A DNA stretch of 9,136 nucleotides from Chloroflexota bacterium (lineage in GTDB: Bacteria; Chloroflexota; Anaerolineae; Anaerolineales; UBA4823), in NCBI GenBank assembly GCA_023395675.1, contig JAEWYL010000292.1:1-9136 (forward strand), in the 5' to 3' direction. The notes under the pieces are model-generated. The model did not search any database and had not been told where the DNA came from. It saw only the letters and a list, made by a program, of their open reading frames with translations. The first letter of the stretch is position 1; each line of letters opens with the position of its first letter. Positions 1-6,283 of this stretch are shown one piece after another. The position numbers were made by a program, and so were the translations under genes.

Positions 1-2
1 CC

Positions 3-83
3 CGGGACGCCGAGTGGGAGGCCCTGTTTAAGATTCACGACCCTTCCTGGGAAAAGCGCGGCCAGCGCAAAATGGATGAGTAG
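3..83 (+). CDS. 3' end of an unidentified gene (partial)
   Basis: Only the last 26 codons and a TAG stop are inside the window. The reading frame is open from the first complete codon. Its C-terminal peptide is charged, contains WEALFKIHDPSWEKRG, and ends in RKMDE. The residue composition looks like a real protein tail: aromatic and charged residues are mixed, and it lacks the Arg/Pro/Gly bias of the shadow frames here. I do not recognise the family. The gene points the same way as the regulator but is separated from it by about 420 bp, so it probably belongs to an upstream transcription unit. No clear T-tailed terminator follows it. There is only a GC-rich stretch near 108-135 that could form a short stem. 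Confidence 0.55.
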   Translation, partial: RDAEWEALFKIHDPSWEKRGQRKMDE

Positions 84-146
84 CCTGGCTGCTTGGCCGG
101 GGCCGTTCAGGGGCGCGGCGCGCCTGCCCTCCCCTTCTGCGTGCAA

Positions 147-271
147 AACCAATCCAAAATTCGATCCTGTACTACAATATACTGAGAAGCACTGGCGGCT
201 GAGTGATTGGGGGGCTGTGTCCCACCATCACTCGGCAAACAAAACTCACCAACTCTGCGAGAGAACCACTT
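147..271 (+). repeat. Imperfect intergenic repeat, copy A
   Basis: The 46-bp core at 226-271 aligns without gaps to 3507-3552 at about 32 of 46 positions. The strongest blocks are CATCACTC, the CAAAC that follows, and GAG(A)..ACCA near the end. A second shared block, AACCAATCC followed by an AAAATT-like run, starts at 147 here and at 3461 in copy B. Its distance to the core differs by 33 bp (79 against 46). In this copy GAGTGAT (201-207) can pair with ATCACTC (227-233). The pairing continues through a GGGGC/GTCCC inner stem, so 201-233 can fold into a hairpin with a TGT loop. The copy lies about 230 bp ahead of the regulator start. Its role is unknown; it could be an operator, a leader element or a dispersed repeat. 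Confidence 0.5.
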
Positions 272-302
272 CGTATGCATCTCAATCCTGGAAGGGAAGT
301 TG

Positions 303-350
303 TGCGCCGCGGCCGGCGGTCCGGCGCAGGCATGCCGCCGGCCGCGTGCA
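303..350 (+). promoter_or_regulatory. GC-rich hairpin in the regulator leader
   Basis: CGCGGCCGGCGG at 308-319 is a perfect inverted match of CCGCCGGCCGCG at 335-346, with 15 nt between them. TGC at 303-305 can add three more pairs with GCA at 348-350 across a small internal loop. No T-run follows, so this is not an ordinary intrinsic terminator. It lies about 150 nt ahead of the regulator start and would be very stable in RNA. It could be a leader attenuator, an RNA-stability element or a protein-binding palindrome. Function is inferred only from position and symmetry. Confidence 0.4.
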
Positions 351-502
351 GCGCCCCTGTTATGGGATAGCCGGTACCCTTTTCATCCTGAGGACCGGAT
401 TCAGGAGCCAGGGGCCGGGCAGGAGGCGCCGCTCTCCAGGGAGCAGCCGGCGCGCAGCCCGCTGGCGGGATTTCCTGGGAGGATCTCATAGAGCATATCC
501 TG

Positions 503-3253
503 GTGAACACCAAACTCTTTGTCCCGCAGCTTCGCTCCGGGCTGGTGGCGCGTCCGCAGCTCCTGGACAAGCTGGAGCAGGGCGCCAGAAGCGCCCTGAC
601 CCTGATCAGCGCTCCGGCAGGCTACGGAAAAACCACCCTGCTCACCGCCTGGATCGATGCCCTGCAAAAGGCAGGCGCCGCGGCGCCCTGGGCCGTGTGC
701 TGGTATTCGCTGGACGCGGGAGATAATGATCCCACCCGCTTTTTAACCTACCTGACGGCCGCTTTGGTGAAAGCGCACCCTGGGGCCGGCGCGGAAACCC
801 GGGCGCTGCTCAGGTCGTCTGACTCCATTCAGCCGGCGGCGCCCCTCTCCATGCTGATCAATACGCTGCAGGAACTCGACCGGCCGGTTCTCCTCGCTCT
901 GGACGACTACCAGTTCATCCATAATCCTTCCATCCATCAGGGCCTCGCTTTCTTGCTCGAACACCTGCCGGAGAACGTGCATATCGTGATCGCGACCCGG
1001 TCCGACCCGCCCATCCCCCTGGCCCGCCTGCGAGCCCGAAACCAACTGGCCGAAATCCGGGCGCACGATCTGTGCTTTACCGCGCAAGAAGCGGCCGAGT
1101 TCCTGACCGGCATCTTTAACCTGCCCCTTTTGCCCGCACAGGTGGCCATGCTGGAACAGCGCACCGAAGGCTGGATCGCAGGGCTGCAGCTGGCAGCCAT
1201 TTCCATGCAGGGCTGCCCGGATCTTGCCCGCTTCATCGAAGCGTTTTCAGGCTCCCACCGGTTCATCATGGATTATCTGGCCGAGGAGGCTCTAAACCGG
1301 CAGCCGGTTGAGATCCAGGAATTCTTGCTGCAGACCTCCATTCTCGACCGGCTGAACGAGGCTTTATGTCGGGCCGTCCTCACTGGGGAAGGGATAGACC
1401 CGCTCGCTCCGGCCCAACCGGAGGCGGCTGTTCATGCCAGCCAAGGACAGGGCCGGTTGGCCGCATTGGAACGCTCGAATCTATTCCTGGTGCCGCTGGA
1501 TGAGGAGCGGGTCTGGTACCGCTACCACCATCTCTTTGCCGACCTTTTGCGCACCCGGCTCCGGCATTCCGCGCCCCGGTTAATTCCCGTACTCCATGCC
1601 AGGGCAGCCGCATGGTTTGAACAAAACGGGTATTCCGAGGAAGCGATCCGGCATGCTCTCGCGGCGGAGGCCTGGGAGCAAGCCGCCCGGCTGGTGGCCC
1701 GCGCCATCCCCGCCACGATTGAAAATGGGAAAATGGCGACCGTCCTGAAATGGATCGACGCCCTCCCCGAGGCGGTCATCCTTAACCATCCCCGGCTGGC
1801 CGAACTGGCGGCAGAGGTGTTCGCTCAGGGGGGTAGGATCGATCGGATCGACCCCTACCTGGACCACGCCGAGGCTCGGGCAGCGGAAAGCCAGGAGCTG
1901 GAGCCGGGGGAGCTGACGGTGGTGCGCGCCATGATCGGCGTCTTGCGCGGTCTGAAGGCGGTGTGCTCGGGCGACCCGCAGGGCGCGCTGGCTATTACCG
2001 GCACAACCCGGGAAACCGTCCCGGAGATGGAGGCCAAAGAGCTGGCTTTACTGCACTGGGTGGAGGGCTGGGCTTACCGCAGCCTGGGGAGGCTGGAACA
2101 GGCCATCGACCTGTTCACCCGGTCGTCTGCACTGGAACGGGCGGCCGGGGTGAACCTGCGCGATATCCGCACCGATCTGGCGGTAACTTACCGCTCGGTT
2201 GGGAAACTCCGGCAGGCCATCGCCCTGTTCACCGGCGGCCCTCTGCAGGGTTCAAGCGGGCGCAGTGTTCAGGACCAATGGCACCAGGCCCGGAGCGAGG
2301 CCTTCCTGAGCCTGCTGTTCCTCGAACAGGACCACCTGGACCTGGCCTGGACGCACGCCCGGCGCGCGCTGGACTTCTCTCTCTGGTGGCCCAGCCATAA
2401 CGTGATCGCAATCGCCCAGGCCTGCCTGGCCCAGATCTCCCTGGCGCGGGGCGACCTCGACGAGAGTCTGGCCGCCGCCCAACAGGCGGACCTGGAAAGG
2501 AAAAACAGGCTGATGACCCCCTTTGTTCACAGTCTGGTGGACGTGACCCTCGCCCAGGTCTGGCTGGCGCGCGGCGAGTGGGACCGGCTGGAGGCATGGT
2601 CTGGCAGCCAGTGGGCCGCATTTGAGACCCGGTTCAGAACGGGCGCCTGGATGGACGAGTATCAGGAGATGCAGTTCATCACGCTGGCGCGGGTCTGGAT
2701 GAATAAAAACCGGGGTCACGCGCGGCCGCTGGAGCAGTGCTTACAACTGCTGGCCCGGCTGGAGGAGAATGCCCGCGCGGCAGGGCGGATCAATGCTCTG
2801 ATCGAGGTCTTGATCCTAAAAGAGAGTATCCGGTTCATCCAGGGAAAAACCCGCGCAGCCATCCAGGGATTGGACGGCTGCCTGGCCCTGGCAGAGCCGG
2901 GGGGGTACAGGCGGGTGTTTCTGAATACCGGCGAACCTGCCCGCCTCCTGCTCTCGGCTTACCTGGCAGAACCGGACCCGGCCCACCAGCCCTATGCCGG
3001 GGACATCCTGCATGCCTTTGGCGTGGGGCCGTCCGGGAAAGACCCTCTGGGCGGGCTGCCGCAAACCCTCACCCCGCGGGAATACGAAGTGCTGCGGCTG
3101 CTCGCGGAGGGCTGCTCGAACCGGCAGATTGCGGAGAGACTGTTCCTGACCGAAGGGACCGTCAAATTCCACGTTCACCGCATCCTGAGGAAACTGAACT
3201 CGGGCAGCCGCACCCAGGCGCTGGCCAGGGCCAAAGAGCTCGACCTGCTCTGA
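503..3253 (+). CDS. MalT-like ATP-dependent LuxR-family transcriptional regulator
   Basis: This 916-aa protein has the layout of large MalT/LAL regulators. The N-terminus (NTKLFVPQLR...RPQLLDKL) is the standard opening of the family. A STAND/NB-ARC-type ATPase follows: Walker A APAGYGKTT at 37-45, Walker B VLLALDDYQF at 129-138, sensor segment IVIATRSDPP at 161-170 and TEGWIAGLQLAA at 221-232. A long helical TPR-like region covers roughly 380-800. The C-terminal LuxR helix-turn-helix runs from about 856 (LTPREYEVLRLLAEG) through SNRQIAERLFLTEGTVKFH to the end. Members are usually held inactive until ATP and an inducer allow multimerisation on DNA; the inducer here cannot be read. The start is GTG, the first start codon in the frame, and it fits the family N-terminus. 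However, the nearest GGAGG (479-483) is about 19 nt away, so initiation is probably weak. A strong terminator follows, so the gene is likely monocistronic. It may control the operon downstream. Confidence 0.93.
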   Translation: MNTKLFVPQLRSGLVARPQLLDKLEQGARSALTLISAPAGYGKTTLLTAWIDALQKAGAAAPWAVCWYSLDAGDNDPTRFLTYLTAALVKAHPGAGAETRALLRSSDSIQPAAPLSMLINTLQELDRPVLLALDDYQFIHNPSIHQGLAFLLEHLPENVHIVIATRSDPPIPLARLRARNQLAEIRAHDLCFTAQEAAEFLTGIFNLPLLPAQVAMLEQRTEGWIAGLQLAAISMQGCPDLARFIEAFSGSHRFIMDYLAEEALNRQPVEIQEFLLQTSILDRLNEALCRAVLTGEGIDPLAPAQPEAAVHASQGQGRLAALERSNLFLVPLDEERVWYRYHHLFADLLRTRLRHSAPRLIPVLHARAAAWFEQNGYSEEAIRHALAAEAWEQAARLVARAIPATIENGKMATVLKWIDALPEAVILNHPRLAELAAEVFAQGGRIDRIDPYLDHAEARAAESQELEPGELTVVRAMIGVLRGLKAVCSGDPQGALAITGTTRETVPEMEAKELALLHWVEGWAYRSLGRLEQAIDLFTRSSALERAAGVNLRDIRTDLAVTYRSVGKLRQAIALFTGGPLQGSSGRSVQDQWHQARSEAFLSLLFLEQDHLDLAWTHARRALDFSLWWPSHNVIAIAQACLAQISLARGDLDESLAAAQQADLERKNRLMTPFVHSLVDVTLAQVWLARGEWDRLEAWSGSQWAAFETRFRTGAWMDEYQEMQFITLARVWMNKNRGHARPLEQCLQLLARLEENARAAGRINALIEVLILKESIRFIQGKTRAAIQGLDGCLALAEPGGYRRVFLNTGEPARLLLSAYLAEPDPAHQPYAGDILHAFGVGPSGKDPLGGLPQTLTPREYEVLRLLAEGCSNRQIAERLFLTEGTVKFHVHRILRKLNSGSRTQALARAKELDLL

Positions 3254-3279
3254 GCAGTCCATTACGAGGAGAAGTTTAT

Positions 3280-3329
3280 ACCTGTATGCGGGGTAGAGCG
3301 AAGCTCTGCCCCGCATACAGGTTTTTTTT
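3280..3329 (+). terminator. Rho-independent terminator after the regulator gene
   Basis: A 20-bp stem (3280-3299 with 3303-3322) carries a single G-U wobble and closes on a GAA loop within GCGAAGC, an unusually stable mini-hairpin. Eight T residues at 3322-3329 follow. It begins 26 nt after the regulator stop codon. This separates regulator transcription from the operon that starts at 3582, so that operon needs its own promoter. The opposite strand has no comparable T-run, so it acts in one direction. Confidence 0.95.
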
Positions 3330-3581
3330 AATTCTCAAGGCTGCTCTGGGACAGCCCTCCCTGAAAACTGATCTTAAGATAGGCGACAAAAGGCGCGGGT
3401 TGGGGCTATGATTGCCGCGCTCGATGTGTCCAACCCATAAAAACACCCTGCGAGCTATAGAACCAATCCGAAAATTGAATTTGGTGTTGTGCGGGGCGCA
3501 CCCCCTCATCACTCCTCAAACGAACCTTCCAAATTTCGTGAGAAGACCATTTAGCGCCAGGGAAAAAACGGAGGTAATAAA
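3330..3581. other. Gene-free region ahead of the DUF6544-MoxR operon
   Basis: This region lies between the terminator and the first operon gene, so the operon promoter should be here. I see a perfect 10-bp palindrome ATCTTAAGAT at 3371-3380. A 7-bp inverted pair, GGGTTGG (3397-3403) and CCAACCC (3430-3436), flanks 26 nt. A TATAGA at 3456-3461 could be a -10 box, though no good -35 sits 16-18 bp upstream. Copy B of the imperfect repeat follows. A clear Shine-Dalgarno GGAGG (3570-3574) lies 7 nt before the first ATG. No gene is supported. Confidence 0.5.
3461..3552 (+). repeat. Imperfect intergenic repeat, copy B
   Basis: The core at 3507-3552 matches the core of copy A (226-271) at about 32 of 46 positions without gaps. 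AACCAATCC at 3461-3469 matches the block at 147-155. The copy A stem with GAGTGAT is not kept. A different short stem is present instead: GTGCG (3489-3493) and CGCAC (3497-3501) around GGG. The core ends only 18 nt before the Shine-Dalgarno of the operon's first gene. It must therefore either overlap the promoter itself or lie in the mRNA leader. On the minus strand, 3504-3513 reads AGTGATGAGG, which is 8 of 10 to the enterobacterial MalT box GGGGA(T/G)GAGG. Copy A scores only about 6 of 10, so this resemblance is weak. Confidence 0.5.
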
Positions 3582-4412
3582 ATGGCGAGCGCCCGTAGAA
3601 CGATTTTCTTTGTCGCCGGCTCTGTCGTCGCCCTTAGACTGCTGCTCTGGCTGGGGCTGCAGGTCCGGCCGCAGCCCTTCGCGCCCTATCCGCAGCAGCC
3701 CGGGCCGCTGGAAACCAGGCCTCTGCCCGCCGGCCTGCCGGCGCCGGTGGAGCGCTTCTACCGCAGCCTCTATGGTGAGGAGATCCCCGTGATCGAGACG
3801 GTGGTCATCCAGGGAAGAGGGGTGATCAAACCTTTTTTGAAGCTCCCCATACCGGCGCGTTTTGTTTTTGTGCACCGGGCCGGCCGGGCTTATCGCCACT
3901 ATTTCGAGGCCGCCCTGTTTGGCATCCCGCTCTTGAAGGTGAATGAAGGCTATATCGATGGGGAGAGCTTTTTCGAGAGCCCGGTGGCAAAGTCATTCGA
4001 TGATCCGAAGGCCAACCAGGGTGCCAATCTCGCCCTTTGGGCGGAGGCCGCCTGGTTTCCATCCCTGTGGCTCACGGATGGGCGCGCCCGTTGGGCGCCC
4101 GTAGACGAACACAGCGCGCTGCTCTACGTGCCCTTCGAAGCGGGCGAGGAGAACTTCCTGGTGCGTTTCAACCCGCAAACGGGCCTGATCGACTCGCTGG
4201 AGGCCATGCGCTACCGCGACCTCGGGGAAGGCAGCCCAAAAATCCTGTGGATGGTGCGCACTGAGGCCGGGCAGCCGCCGGCGGAGGACCATCCCGGCCC
4301 AACCTTTTCGGCTACCTGGCTGGACCAGGGCAGCCCCTGGGCTAATTTCAACCTGGAAGAGGTCATCTTTAATACGGATGTGAGCGTCTATCTGCGCCAG
4401 AAAGGCCGCTGA
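3582..4412 (+). CDS. DUF6544 family membrane-anchored protein
   Basis: The protein has 276 aa. One N-terminal hydrophobic helix (about residues 7-27) looks like an uncleaved signal anchor, and a proline-rich linker follows. The rest should therefore lie outside the cytoplasm. The body carries the features I associate with DUF6544: PVERFYRSLYG near 55-65, ALWAEAAWFPSLWLTD at 151-166 followed by R.RW.PVD, then VRFNPQTGLIDSLEAMRYRD (about 194-213), and near the C-terminus WANFNLEEVIFNTDVSVYL. No enzymatic function is established for the family, and no catalytic motif stands out. The ATG start has an excellent GGAGG 7 nt upstream (3570-3574). It is the first gene of the operon, and the next gene begins 19 nt after its stop. 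Family assignment is from memory of the conserved segments. Confidence 0.82.
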   Translation: MASARRTIFFVAGSVVALRLLLWLGLQVRPQPFAPYPQQPGPLETRPLPAGLPAPVERFYRSLYGEEIPVIETVVIQGRGVIKPFLKLPIPARFVFVHRAGRAYRHYFEAALFGIPLLKVNEGYIDGESFFESPVAKSFDDPKANQGANLALWAEAAWFPSLWLTDGRARWAPVDEHSALLYVPFEAGEENFLVRFNPQTGLIDSLEAMRYRDLGEGSPKILWMVRTEAGQPPAEDHPGPTFSATWLDQGSPWANFNLEEVIFNTDVSVYLRQKGR

Positions 4413-4431
4413 CCTGCGGGAGGGAAACGTG

Positions 4432-4683
4432 ATGGCTGATCGCTCTCAAACCATAACCGGCTTCGCCTACGAGATACGGGTGAAGGACCATCTTGAAACC
4501 TACTGGTTCGAATATTTCGAGGGCTGGTGCATTCTCAATCTGGAGAATGGGGAAGTGCTGCTCACGCATACGAATATCGACCAGGCTGCGCTGCACGGTG
4601 TTCTGAACAGCATTCGGGACCTCAACCTGACCCTGCTCTCCGTGAACAGGATTTCGACCAGCTCTGCACAGGTCACCGGGTGA
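4432..4683 (+). CDS. Small conserved hypothetical protein (83 aa, DQAALHG type)
   Basis: An 83-aa cytoplasmic-looking protein with no signal peptide or membrane helix. The N-terminal half reads as beta strands (YEIRVKDHLETYWFEYFEGW, then a strand after ENGEVLL). The second half has DQAALHGVLNSIRDLNLTLLSV, a helix-strand unit. I recall similar 'IRV..HL...W..WFEG...DQAALHG.L..IRDL.L.L..V' proteins as widespread uncharacterised ORFs in Chloroflexota, with no known function. GTG at 4429 directly precedes ATG at 4432. The ATG is preferred because GGGAGGG (4418-4424) then has a 7-nt spacer rather than 4. The stop TGA overlaps the next gene's ATG (TGATG at 4681-4685), suggesting translational coupling. 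The size and compact fold could suit a regulatory or adaptor role, but that is inference. Confidence 0.82.
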   Translation: MADRSQTITGFAYEIRVKDHLETYWFEYFEGWCILNLENGEVLLTHTNIDQAALHGVLNSIRDLNLTLLSVNRISTSSAQVTG

Positions 4684-5606
4684 TGGCTCCCTCCGCGCAG
4701 TTCATCTCCCCCGCGAACGGGCGGGTTTACCGCCGGGAGATGAAGAACCAGCTCCGGTTGAAGATGCTCATCTATCTCACCCTGATGACCGCCGGTATGC
4801 TCCTGCTGGCGGCCAGCCTGTCGGGGCTCCAGTTCCAGCCCGGGATACCCATTCCGGGCGCTGAAACCTCCCCGGAACCGGCCCGCCCGCTCGACAAGCC
4901 CGGCGAGGCGGTCTTCGAAGCCCGTCCCCTGCTCCAGCTCCCGCTGGCGCTCCTGTTCCTGTCCAGCCTCGTGATGCTCCTCGCCGTTCTGGTGAAGAAA
5001 GGCGCTCGTAAGCAGGTCTTCAAATGGGCGGGGGTCCTCGTAGTGGTCGCCTGCCTGTACCTGCTTCTCAACCAGATCGAGGTTGAACCATCGGGGTCTG
5101 CCGGGGAGGCTTCCCAGGAGAGCGGCAGCCCGCCGGTTTTTTTCTATGACGCCGCTCCGATCGGGGAGCCTCCTGAAAAGCTGTACCAACTGGCGGCGGC
5201 AGTCCTGATCCTGGGAGCGGCGGCGCTGGCTGCCTGGCTCGTGGCCCGGAGATCCCGGCCTCTCCAGGGCGCCGGCGGCCTCGCCCTGGAGGCGGAGGAT
5301 GCCCTGCACGCCCTTGGTGCGGGAGAGGCGCTCGGCGGAGTGATTATTCGCTGCTACCTCCAGATGGAGAAGATCGTCAGAGAGGAGAGAGGCATCGAAC
5401 GCGCCGCCTCCCTGACCCCGCGTGAATTCAGCGCTTTTCTGGCAGCCCAGGGGATCCACCTGGCGCAGATCAAAGCGTTGACCGCCCTGTTCGAAAAAGC
5501 GCGTTACGGGAGGGAACCACTTAACCAGCAGGATGAACAGGCGGCGCTCGAATGCCTGGCCGCAGTCCGGGGCGCCTGCGGGGAGGGCGGGCGAGGGGGC
5601 GCATGA
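4683..5606 (+). CDS. DUF4129 domain-containing membrane protein
   Basis: The protein has 307 aa from ATG 4683, which overlaps the previous stop. ATG 4740 (MKNQLRLKMLIYL) is a possible later start. Predicted membrane helices lie at about 28-48, 83-104, 112-130 and 168-188. The loops between them are Pro/Ser/Glu-rich. The last 85 residues form the cytoplasmic DUF4129 module: VIIRCYLQMEKIVREERG, then SLTPREFSAFLAAQG, then LTALFEKARYGREPLNQQDE. That module is typically coded next to MoxR ATPases and DUF58 proteins. The domain's biochemical role is unknown. In many clusters it is fused to or adjacent to a transglutaminase-like protein, which is not seen here. Its stop lies in ATGA with the next start, again suggesting coupling. 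Confidence 0.85.
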   Translation: MAPSAQFISPANGRVYRREMKNQLRLKMLIYLTLMTAGMLLLAASLSGLQFQPGIPIPGAETSPEPARPLDKPGEAVFEARPLLQLPLALLFLSSLVMLLAVLVKKGARKQVFKWAGVLVVVACLYLLLNQIEVEPSGSAGEASQESGSPPVFFYDAAPIGEPPEKLYQLAAAVLILGAAALAAWLVARRSRPLQGAGGLALEAEDALHALGAGEALGGVIIRCYLQMEKIVREERGIERAASLTPREFSAFLAAQGIHLAQIKALTALFEKARYGREPLNQQDEQAALECLAAVRGACGEGGRGGA

Positions 5607-6283
5607 ACAGGCTGCGGCGCTGCTTCCCCTACCTGGCGCCGGCCATCCTGTTGTGTGGGGTGGTTTTTCTCGCCCGGTCGTTTTTCTACGCGGCCCTAGT
5701 CGATCCGGCGGCGCGCATTCTCTGGCTCTTCATACGCCTGGCGCGCGTCGTGGATCAGGAAGCGGCCTGGACCCTCCTGATCCTGGCGGCTGTGATTTTC
5801 GGGCTGCCCATTCTGCTCGGTTCCCGGAAGGATGGGCTTCACCCTCACCCCCCCGGCAGGGTAAAAAGGAGCGGCAGGGCCGCTTTCTGGGAGGCGCAGT
5901 TCCGTTCGGCCGACACAGAGGCCGCACACAGGCTCGCTCTTCAACGGAGCCTGGAGCGGCTGGCGAGCGCCGTCGACGAGCTCGTTGAAAGCGATGAGGC
6001 GCTGGAGATCAACCTGCCCGCCCGAAAAAGCGACCCTTTCCGGTACGTGATCGGGGAGGCGAGGCGCCTCTGGCGCGCGGCTGTTGGTTCTGGCAGGCTG
6101 CAGGACCTCTCCCTGCTGCGCGGCCGGGGGTCTGTCCGGCTTTTCAGGGGGGAAGAGCGGGAAAAACGTGAGAACTTTCTGGATCGGGAACTGGAGAGAG
6201 AGGTGGATCGCTCCCTCGGTTTCCTGGAAGATTTGATGGAGATGCACAATGACGGATTACCGGGCAGTTCCGGGCACAGTTGA
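5603..6283 (+). CDS. Unidentified two-helix membrane protein in the MoxR operon
   Basis: The protein has 226 aa from ATG 5603, placed in an ATGA overlap with the DUF4129 gene. Longer in-frame starts upstream would sit inside that gene and are less likely. Two hydrophobic helices (about 10-33 and 53-73) are followed by a basic linker. A largely charged, helical cytoplasmic tail of about 150 residues comes next, with LALQRSLERLASAVDELVES (111-130) and a Glu/Arg-rich stretch EEREKRENFLDRELEREVD (184-202) that may form a coiled coil. I do not recognise the family. Its place between DUF4129 and MoxR is where other clusters carry poorly conserved membrane proteins (DUF4350 in some actinobacteria), so an analogous role is possible but unsupported by motif. 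Its last 35 bp overlap the start of the MoxR gene. Confidence 0.8.
   Translation: MNRLRRCFPYLAPAILLCGVVFLARSFFYAALVDPAARILWLFIRLARVVDQEAAWTLLILAAVIFGLPILLGSRKDGLHPHPPGRVKRSGRAAFWEAQFRSADTEAAHRLALQRSLERLASAVDELVESDEALEINLPARKSDPFRYVIGEARRLWRAAVGSGRLQDLSLLRGRGSVRLFRGEEREKRENFLDRELEREVDRSLGFLEDLMEMHNDGLPGSSGHS

Larger units (their letters stand above)
84..502. other. Gene-free region ahead of the regulator (promoter and leader)
   Basis: This 419-bp stretch holds no convincing gene. The open frames crossing it encode low-complexity Arg/Pro/Gly peptides typical of GC-rich shadows. A -10-like TACAAT lies at 173-178, but I see no good -35 at the right distance, so a promoter there is only a suggestion. 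The region also holds an imperfect repeat (core 226-271) with a hairpin-forming half (201-233), and a strong inverted repeat at 303-350. If transcription starts near 185, the regulator mRNA would carry a structured leader of roughly 300 nt. Confidence 0.5.

Noticed and set aside
76..726. 216-codon open frame on the + strand crossing the leader and the start of the regulator
   Set aside because: The peptide is Arg/Pro/Gly/Ala-rich without motifs, and it overlaps the well-supported regulator in another frame.
3371..3380. 10-bp palindrome ATCTTAAGAT
   Set aside because: It is single, short and AT-rich, with no second copy and no clear placement relative to a promoter. Noted in the region entry only.
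3504..3513. MalT-box-like sequence on the minus strand (8 of 10)
   Set aside because: The same position in copy A matches only about 6 of 10, and the DNA-recognition helix here need not share the enterobacterial specificity. Not called as a site.
3412..3792. 126-codon + strand frame ahead of and into the DUF6544 gene
   Set aside because: It runs through repeat copy B and then the DUF6544 gene out of frame. It has no ribosome binding site and a shadow-type composition.
4500..5459. 319-codon open frame on the minus strand
   Set aside because: It lies wholly opposite the small-protein and DUF4129 genes. Its composition is the Gln/Arg/Gly-rich type that GC-rich antisense frames produce, with no domain.
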